From Deltaproteobacteria bacterium (lineage in GTDB: Bacteria; Desulfobacterota; JADFXK01): a stretch of 19,787 bases of DNA. Position numbers and translations under genes: made by a program. Below the pieces are notes generated by a model that saw only the letters and a list, made by a program, of their open reading frames with translations, was not told where the DNA came from and searched no databases. Positions 14,798 to 19,787 of the stretch are shown piece after piece (the first letter of the stretch is position 1; each line of letters starts with the position of its first letter). The stretch spans positions 1 to 19,787 of the forward strand of contig JADFYA010000017.1 in the NCBI GenBank assembly GCA_015233285.1, in the 5' to 3' direction.

Positions 14798-16036
14798 ATG
14801 TCAAAACAGAAGACCAATATGAACAACGGAGCCCTACTAGGCCTGTGCTTTTTTCTCATCATCCTCATCTCCGGCTGCTCGTCGGGTGGAGATGATCCCT
14901 CAGCTTACCCTGGAAAACTTGCTCGATACGAGTTGCTGAAGGAATATACGGCTCAGGAGGTGGCAGAGGTTATTAAGGTAGCTTTTTCGGAGACAGGTGA
15001 AGATCTTAGCGGCCTGATAAATACATCGACTGCTGTTAAAGCATATGTCGTTGAATATTATACCACAAATATTGATGGGGGGATAATCGTGGCCTCAGGC
15101 CTGGTCGCGGCGCCAAATCCCGCCACCGCAGAGTATCCGGCTGTGGCATATTTTCACGGCACGATGTTTAATAATCAGGATGTCCCGTCGAACCCTGGTC
15201 GCCCCCATAGCCAGGAGGCTCTTCCCGCCGTCGCACTATTTGCCGGTCATGGATATGTGGCGATTATGCCGGACTATATCGGGCAGGGAAGAGGAACAAA
15301 GGTGCCCCATCCCTATCTTCATGCCAGTTCGATGGCAAGTTCAACCGCAGATATGCTCTACGCGGCCCGAGAGCTTTTCACGCAGCTCAGTATAAAACTG
15401 AACTCCCGATTATTTATCTGCGGTCTGTCCGAGGGCGGGCACGCCACTCTGGCCCTCCAGAGATACCTGGAGACATCAACGGCCCCGCAACCGTTCCAGC
15501 TTACCGCTTCCGCACCTTTTGCCGGGCCTTATTCCCTCCCCAAATCGTGGGAATTTTGGCAGACTAATCCTCCGGGAGTCTCGCCGCTGGCCGCCCATCT
15601 CATTCTATCCTACGAGACGATATATGGCTTTAAGGATAGTTTAAGCGAAATTTTTAAACCGCCCTATGATGCGACCATTGTGAAGATCGATGATGGGACC
15701 CATAATGGGGAGGAAATGTATGATATGCTTCCTAAAAAATTTCAGGAATTATTACAGGAAGCTTTTCTCGGCCGGGTGAACGGCAAGACGCACCCATTCT
15801 ACGGTGACATGGAGAAGAACGGTGTTTTTGAGTTTTCTCCTAAAACCCCCACCCGGTTATACCATGGCATAAATGACGAATTACTCCCTTCCTCCCTGTC
15901 GATCTTTACCCGCGATCAAATGATATCCCTTGGTGCCAAAGATGTCGAGGTCGTCATTGTCGGCCCTCAATGGTCGCACGTGTCGTCATTTTTACCCTGT
16001 ATGCTCTCCGCCAAGCGGTGGTTTGATACATTCTAA
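14798..16036 (+). CDS. Lipoprotein alpha/beta hydrolase (secretory-lipase-like)
   Basis: A 412-residue exported esterase or lipase. The ATG at 14798 is chosen because AAAGGCGG lies just upstream; a TTG three codons earlier is possible. Residues 10-27 form a lipoprotein signal peptide ending in LISGC, so Cys27 is the predicted lipidated residue. The hydrolase fold has the oxyanion strand AVAYFHGTMF, then GYVAIMPDYIGQGRGTKVPH. The nucleophile elbow GLSEGG holds Ser211. Likely partners are Asp360 in HGINDELLPSS and His394 in GPQWSHVSSF. This arrangement fits the secretory lipase (LIP) family, whose members act on acylglycerols or other esters; a tannase or feruloyl-esterase-like substrate is not excluded. 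It stands alone, with gaps of over 100 bp on both sides. Confidence 0.85.
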   Translation: MSKQKTNMNNGALLGLCFFLIILISGCSSGGDDPSAYPGKLARYELLKEYTAQEVAEVIKVAFSETGEDLSGLINTSTAVKAYVVEYYTTNIDGGIIVASGLVAAPNPATAEYPAVAYFHGTMFNNQDVPSNPGRPHSQEALPAVALFAGHGYVAIMPDYIGQGRGTKVPHPYLHASSMASSTADMLYAARELFTQLSIKLNSRLFICGLSEGGHATLALQRYLETSTAPQPFQLTASAPFAGPYSLPKSWEFWQTNPPGVSPLAAHLILSYETIYGFKDSLSEIFKPPYDATIVKIDDGTHNGEEMYDMLPKKFQELLQEAFLGRVNGKTHPFYGDMEKNGVFEFSPKTPTRLYHGINDELLPSSLSIFTRDQMISLGAKDVEVVIVGPQWSHVSSFLPCMLSAKRWFDTF

Positions 16037-16150
16037 AGACAAGGGAAAATCATTACCGGCAAACACAAAAAAGTACGTCGGTTAATAGGATTATCGCATC
16101 TGATGAAACCACCCCGCCATTTTTTGCTTACAAATTGGTTTAGGTTGCAG

Positions 16151-16156
16151 TATACT
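16151..16156 (+). promoter_or_regulatory. Possible -10 box placing transcription start at the ATG
   Basis: TATACT ends 7 bases before the ATG at 16164, and no Shine-Dalgarno sequence precedes that ATG. Transcription would start at or next to the A of the ATG, giving a leaderless mRNA. A weak -35 (TTACAA) lies 17 bases upstream. Confidence 0.45.
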
Positions 16157-16163
16157 TGCCGTT

Positions 16164-16385
16164 ATGGATCAAGAAGATCAGACCAAACAAGGATGGGCCC
16201 GGCAATTCATGGCCTGTGAACCGCGGCTCGGTGAAGCTGTGGCCGAATATGAGGACATAGGTTTCGAGGTCCGGCTTGACCCCGTTGACCTGACGGAAGA
16301 GGACGGGGTGTGCAAATCCTGCCTCAAATGGGCCCCGGAGGAATTTAAGGTAATCTACACCCGGCCGAGGAAAGATGACGACTAA
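16164..16385 (+). CDS. Small hypothetical protein with CxxC
   Basis: A 73-residue acidic protein not recognised as a known family. It has Cys18 (FMACEPRLGE) and a CKSC pair at 50-53 followed by a short basic tail (TRPRKDDD). CxxC could bind metal or be redox active, but a single pair plus a lone Cys is not diagnostic. The next gene overlaps its last 11 bases, so the two are translationally coupled. No Shine-Dalgarno is seen and the start may be leaderless. Codon use resembles its neighbours, which supports a real gene. Confidence 0.65.
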   Translation: MDQEDQTKQGWARQFMACEPRLGEAVAEYEDIGFEVRLDPVDLTEEDGVCKSCLKWAPEEFKVIYTRPRKDDD

Positions 16386-16641
16386 TTCTGAAACTCCCAC
16401 CGCTGACGGGGACCTGGTCAAGGCTTATGTCCTGAACGACCGGTTCCAGGCCGATCTGATCACCGATGCCCTGGATCAGGAGGACCTGCCCTACTATTTG
16501 CAGGAGTATCGAGACACCGCCTATGACGGGATCTTTGTCACCCAAAAAGGCTGGGGCGCCATCTGGGTGGACGAAGTCAATTTGCTTAAGGCCAGGGAAA
16601 TCATTTTTGGACTGGTCAGGGCTTTTGATGAGCAACCCTGA
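16375..16641 (+). CDS. DUF2007-type putative signal-transducing protein
   Basis: An 88-residue protein that fits the DUF2007 (putative prokaryotic signal transducing protein) pattern. It has a beta-alpha-beta start LVKAYVLNDRFQADLITDALDQEDLPYYL, then GIFVTQKGWGAIWVDEVNLLKAREIIFGL. Such domains recall ACT or PII-like small folds, but no ligand is known. Its ATG lies inside the end of the preceding gene (11-base overlap), which argues for coupled expression. It is followed 112 bp later by the AAA+ ATPase gene. The function is unknown. Confidence 0.72.
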   Translation: MTTNSETPTADGDLVKAYVLNDRFQADLITDALDQEDLPYYLQEYRDTAYDGIFVTQKGWGAIWVDEVNLLKAREIIFGLVRAFDEQP

Positions 16642-16708
16642 CCGTGGTCCGCTCCGCCCCTCATATACTCTGTGGCTGCGGCGGCCTACTGTAATTCCGG
16701 CCGGGCTG

Positions 16709-16721
16709 ATCACCGGGTGAT
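16709..16721. promoter_or_regulatory. Palindrome ATCACC-G-GGTGAT upstream of the AAA+ gene
   Basis: A perfect 6-bp dyad around a central G lies 33 bases before the AAA+ ATG at 16754. It could be an operator or a small hairpin in the leader. No flanking promoter boxes are convincing. Confidence 0.35.
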
Positions 16722-16753
16722 GTGGATTAAAGACACACTCTTTGAGAGAGACA

Positions 16754-18529
16754 ATGGATATTTTTGACGAAGACGATGAACTGAGACCAACTAATATGCC
16801 GAATCCCAAAGACTTAGAAAAAGAACTTTCCGACTATTTGTCCAAAAAGTATGGGAACCAGGTTAAGGTGATCTCCCCCAAGATAGTCCCGCGGGTGGCC
16901 ATGACCAATATGGGCCAGGGACACGAAAAAAAGACCAGCGCCTTTGACAAAATCAATTTCAATATGAAGCCGGAAGAACTTAAGGCTTATTTGAAGAAAT
17001 ATATCATTAAGCAAGATGATGCCTTAGATGTTTTGGCCACGAAGATCTGCACGCACTTCAATAAAATCAGATTCCTGAAAAAACTGAAGGCCGATGATGG
17101 TCCCGGCGGTGTTGGCGCCATCAAAAATAACATCATTTTGGTGGGGCCGACCGGAGTCGGCAAAACCTATGCCATCAAGCTGATCGCCAACAAAATCGGG
17201 GTGCCCTTTGTCAAGGGTGACGCCACGAAATACAGTGAGACCGGTTACGTCGGCGGCGATGTGGAAGACTTGATCCGGGACCTGGTGGCGGAGGCCAATG
17301 ACGACCTGGACCTGGCCCAGTATGGCATTGTCTACCTAGATGAAATCGATAAAATTGCCTCTTCCCGCAATCTGATCGGACATGATGTCTCCCGGTTGGG
17401 GGTCCAGCGGGCCCTGCTCAAGCCGATGGAAGAGACCGACATCAATCTCCGGGTGGCCCATGACCCTATCTCTCAATTACAGGCCATCGAGCAATACCGC
17501 AAAACCGGCAAACGGGAGAAACGGGTTCTCAACACCAAGAATATCCTGTTTATTGTCAGCGGCGCCTTCAACGGCCTGGAACAGATTGTTCAAAAACGGG
17601 TTAATCAACAACATATCGGTTTCGGCGCGGAAATCAGTTCCAAAGACGGGGCTCACCGCCATCTGATCCATGTCCGGGCGGAAGACCTGATTGAATTTGG
17701 ATTTGAGTCGGAGTTTATCGGCCGGCTGCCGGTAACGGCTGTTTTTCAACTCCTCGGTGTCGACGATTTGTATGCTATATTGAAAAATCCCAACAGCCCC
17801 ATCATGATGGGCAAGAAACGAGATTTCAAGTCATACGGCATCGACATCAAGTTTGAAGATGAAGCCCTGCGGAAGGTGGCGGAAATCGCGGCCCAGGAAA
17901 AAACCGGGGCCCGGGCCTTAGTCAGCGCCCTGGAGCGGATCTTGATTAAATTCGAGAAGACCCTACCATCCACGGATATCAGGGCCTTTGTGGTTACGCC
18001 CGAACTGGTTGCCCATCCGGATAGAGAGCTGAAGCGGCTGCTGACTCACGAACAGGACCTGTGTGCCAGGTACGAATGCCAGTCAGAACTGGAACGGGTC
18101 GATCTGTTGGCTGGGCTCATGACCAAAGAAGAAGAGTTTTTGGAGAATTACGGACTCCAGCTCAATCCGGCCCGGGCCGGGATGATTATCGACCACTTTG
18201 TCAGCATCGGGATAGACATGTCCCAGGCATTTGACCGATTGTTTAATTATTATAACCAAATTAAAGACTACGAGCTGCATTTCTTGGAGCGCACCAGCCT
18301 TCGGATTACCTTCAGCTTGGAAGCCCAAGACGAATTGGTCCGGACGGCCATGGAAAAATTGGTTGAACCTATCGACATTATTGCCGATATGCCCATTGAC
18401 CTGGAATATGCTCTCAAGATGCTGAGTGACAAGACCGGAATGAAATCCTTCGGCCTTAGCAAAATGGCCCTCACCGATCCAGAGAACTTTCTGGAAGAAA
18501 CCTATAACAACTATGACGTATCTCGATAA
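16754..18529 (+). CDS. ClpX-like AAA+ ATPase with long C-terminal extension
   Basis: A 591-residue AAA+ unfoldase-like protein (ATG at 16754; a TTG four codons earlier is possible). The core resembles ClpX: Walker A GPTGVGKT (131-138), pore loop GYVG (164-167), Walker B IVYLDEID (192-199), an IGF loop in HIGFGAE (288-290) that in ClpX docks ClpP, the arginine-finger stretch EFIGRLP (Arg324), and sensor-2 TGAR (384-387). Differences from ClpX are clear. The N-terminal Cys4 zinc domain is absent and replaced by about 75 acidic or charged residues. A C-terminal region of about 185 residues (407-591), which I do not recognise, follows the AAA+ lid. It should unfold or remodel proteins in the cytosol, perhaps with ClpP. 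Its stop is two bases before the ahbC-like ATG, so the two are cotranscribed. Confidence 0.88.
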   Translation: MDIFDEDDELRPTNMPNPKDLEKELSDYLSKKYGNQVKVISPKIVPRVAMTNMGQGHEKKTSAFDKINFNMKPEELKAYLKKYIIKQDDALDVLATKICTHFNKIRFLKKLKADDGPGGVGAIKNNIILVGPTGVGKTYAIKLIANKIGVPFVKGDATKYSETGYVGGDVEDLIRDLVAEANDDLDLAQYGIVYLDEIDKIASSRNLIGHDVSRLGVQRALLKPMEETDINLRVAHDPISQLQAIEQYRKTGKREKRVLNTKNILFIVSGAFNGLEQIVQKRVNQQHIGFGAEISSKDGAHRHLIHVRAEDLIEFGFESEFIGRLPVTAVFQLLGVDDLYAILKNPNSPIMMGKKRDFKSYGIDIKFEDEALRKVAEIAAQEKTGARALVSALERILIKFEKTLPSTDIRAFVVTPELVAHPDRELKRLLTHEQDLCARYECQSELERVDLLAGLMTKEEEFLENYGLQLNPARAGMIIDHFVSIGIDMSQAFDRLFNYYNQIKDYELHFLERTSLRITFSLEAQDELVRTAMEKLVEPIDIIADMPIDLEYALKMLSDKTGMKSFGLSKMALTDPENFLEETYNNYDVSR

Positions 18530-18531
18530 CT

Positions 18532-19467
18532 ATGATCGGCATATCTAAACTCTATTGCGGAACCGTAGAACCATCGGACACTTTGCGCTACGGCCGCCGC
18601 TCTTCCAGTCTCCCTTCCCATTTGCTGCAGTTCTCCGAAGACAAAAAGCCGGTTGTTGTCTGGAATGTGACCCAGCGCTGCAATCTGGCTTGCGTTCACT
18701 GCTACGCCAAGGCAGTCCGGCGGGAAGATGTTCAAAACGAATTGACCACGGCCGAAGGAAAACGCCTGCTGGATGATCTGGCAGACTTCGGGGCGCCGGT
18801 GGTCCTTTTCTCCGGTGGCGAGCCGCTGATTCGGCCGGATTTGATCGAACTTTGTGACTATGCGGTGGGGAAGGGGATGCGCGCCGTTATTTCCACCAAC
18901 GGGACGCTGATCACCTCAGACATCGCCATGCGGTTAAAAGATGTCGGCCTATCCTACGTGGGCATCAGCCTCGATGGTATGGAACAGATCAATGACAAGT
19001 TTCGAGGCGTGGCCGGGGCCTTTCAGGCGGCTATGGCCGGGATCAAGAATTGCCAGGCAGCCGGGATCAAGGTGGGTCTGCGGTTTACCATCAACCGGAT
19101 GAATGCCGATCAGGTCCCGGCGATTTTCGACTTGATTGAAGAGCATGATATTCCACGGGCTTGTTTCTACCATCTGGTTTATGCCGGACGGGGCAGTAAT
19201 CTGATCCAGGAGGATTTGAGCCTGGCTGAAACGCGGCAGATGGTCGACTTGATCATTGACCGCACGGCCGACCTCCATGCCCGAGGCAAGCCCAAGGAAA
19301 TCCTGACGGTGGATAACCACGCCGACGGCCCCTATCTCTATCTCCGAATGGTTAAGGAAAACTCGCCGCAAGGTTTCGGTCCGGCGCAATCGTCTGGGCC
19401 GGTATTCGGGAAATTGCATAATGGTAGCTCCTGGTTCGAGTTATTTAAAATAGCCCATTCCGAATAA
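18532..19467 (+). CDS. ahbC: AhbC-like radical SAM protein (12,18-didecarboxysiroheme deacetylase), shortened C-terminus
   Basis: A 311-residue radical SAM protein. AhbC removes the acetate side chains of 12,18-didecarboxysiroheme to give Fe-coproporphyrin III in the siroheme-dependent heme pathway. The opening MIGISKLYCGTVEPSDTLRY is characteristic. The iron-sulfur motif is Cys50-x3-Cys54-x2-Cys57, SGGEP is at 94-98, and STNGTLIT, GISLDG and LRFTINRMN follow in family order. Family identity holds to about NHADGPYLYLRMVKEN (residue 281). After that the reading QGFGPAQSSGPVFGKLHNGS does not fit, and the protein stops where AhbC normally continues for 70-100 residues with extra Cys ligands for a second cluster. 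A frameshift or recombination near 19365-19440 is likely, so it may be a pseudogene. The upstream AAA+ gene is two bases away. Confidence 0.8.
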   Translation: MIGISKLYCGTVEPSDTLRYGRRSSSLPSHLLQFSEDKKPVVVWNVTQRCNLACVHCYAKAVRREDVQNELTTAEGKRLLDDLADFGAPVVLFSGGEPLIRPDLIELCDYAVGKGMRAVISTNGTLITSDIAMRLKDVGLSYVGISLDGMEQINDKFRGVAGAFQAAMAGIKNCQAAGIKVGLRFTINRMNADQVPAIFDLIEEHDIPRACFYHLVYAGRGSNLIQEDLSLAETRQMVDLIIDRTADLHARGKPKEILTVDNHADGPYLYLRMVKENSPQGFGPAQSSGPVFGKLHNGSSWFELFKIAHSE

Positions 19468-19512
19468 GCCCCGACGGGGCGCTCTAGGTTAGCCCAGGGC
19501 AACGCCCCAATG
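19468..19512. repeat. GC-rich tandem hairpins (REP-like)
   Basis: GCCCC-GAC-GGGGC (19468-19480) is a perfect hairpin starting directly after the shortened ahbC stop. It is followed by AGCCCAGGGCAACGCCCC, which contains GGGC-AAC-GCCC. There is no T-tract, so it is more like a repetitive extragenic palindrome than a terminator, though it could protect or end the upstream transcript. Confidence 0.5.
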
Positions 19513-19612
19513 CTGTTGAATTAAGGTTTTGAGGTCCGCGTCACATTTCGGCTGGGCGTCCGGCGGACCGAGTTACGAGGTTCCAACCGCCGTATAATGG
19601 AGAATTTTTATC

Positions 19613-19787
19613 ATGTCAAATCAATCAACATTTGAGCACGATTTAATTGACAATATGCTATTTTTATGGCATAAATATATACATGAAGTGTCAAATAACA
19701 CTGTATTTATAACCTATTTTGCTCAGAAAGGAATTTGTCATGATAAATGTTATGAATGTGAGAGTTTGCCCAACATGCTGATGTCAT
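19613..19787 (+). CDS. AT-rich partial ORF with CxxxCxxC, cut by window edge
   Basis: An uninterrupted frame runs from the ATG at 19613 to the right edge (58 codons). GGAG lies 10 bases upstream at 19599-19602. The start MSNQSTFEHDLIDNMLFLWH has no family signature I know. Cys42, Cys46 and Cys49 in GICHDKCYECESLP give the CxxxCxxC spacing of radical SAM enzymes, but the usual aromatic residue before the last Cys is replaced by Glu, so a simple metal-binding cluster is as likely. Base composition is far more AT-rich than the ahbC region just upstream, which suggests recent acquisition. The 3' end is needed to judge it. Confidence 0.5.
   Translation, partial: MSNQSTFEHDLIDNMLFLWHKYIHEVSNNTVFITYFAQKGICHDKCYECESLPNMLMS

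Noticed and set aside
16345..16809. Minus-strand 154-codon frame across the DUF2007 and AAA+ starts
   Set aside because: Opposes two better-supported genes and the coupled overlap of the small genes; no recognisable domain.
18949..19419. Minus-strand 156-codon frame opposite the ahbC-like gene
   Set aside because: Shadow of a gene with a clear radical SAM motif and family-specific start.
19593..19598. TATAAT as the -10 box of the partial ORF
   Set aside because: It sits directly on the ribosome site, so a transcript from it would lack GGAG, and no -35 box lies 16-18 bases upstream.

Overview
The window looks like chromosomal DNA from an anaerobic Desulfobacterota-type bacterium. The best pointer is a gene matching AhbC, the radical SAM enzyme of the siroheme-dependent heme pathway used by sulfate reducers and methanogens. 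An MtaD-type deaminase, 3-hydroxybutyryl-CoA dehydrogenase, an ATPase-less PAS/HisKA protein and a DUF2007 protein fit the same assignment. This is inference from gene families; no rRNA or tRNA is present to confirm it.

Layout, left to right. (1) 2-610 is the 3' part of an IS4-family transposase cut by the window edge, followed by about 445 bp without genes. (2) 3372-1056 on the minus strand is a two-gene unit: mtaD, then a zinc-dependent medium-chain dehydrogenase. (3) A 377-bp AT-rich divergent region carries a near-consensus promoter that drives an exported lytic transglycosylase (3750-4514). The transglycosylase runs tail-to-tail into an orphan hisH, and hisH follows a 3-hydroxybutyryl-CoA dehydrogenase gene. 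(4) 9526-6118 holds two tandem paralogous polytopic membrane proteins of unknown function whose 5' leaders are also duplicated. (5) A degraded 5' end of what looks like an MBL-fold gene is followed by a PAS/HisKA protein lacking the ATPase domain.

(6) 11181-14416 is the most informative part: a ruined SmaI-like restriction-modification system. A small HTH gene precedes a beta-class DNA methyltransferase gene split by a complete IS630-family element (11932-13147). The convergent restriction endonuclease gene is split by a 137-bp non-autonomous element (13964-14100) with the same ends as that IS. Removing each element together with one copy of its TA duplication restores uninterrupted frames of 304 and 254 codons. 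The region is more AT-rich than its surroundings and was probably acquired horizontally.

(7) 14798-16036 encodes a lipoprotein alpha/beta hydrolase. (8) 16164-19467 is a plus-strand cluster: a small Cys-containing protein, a DUF2007 protein, a ClpX-like AAA+ ATPase with a long C-terminal extension, and an ahbC-like gene two bases after it. The ahbC-like frame ends early, in GC-rich hairpins. An AT-rich partial ORF with a CxxxCxxC cluster then runs off the right edge.

No CRISPR array, tRNA, rRNA or replication origin was seen.
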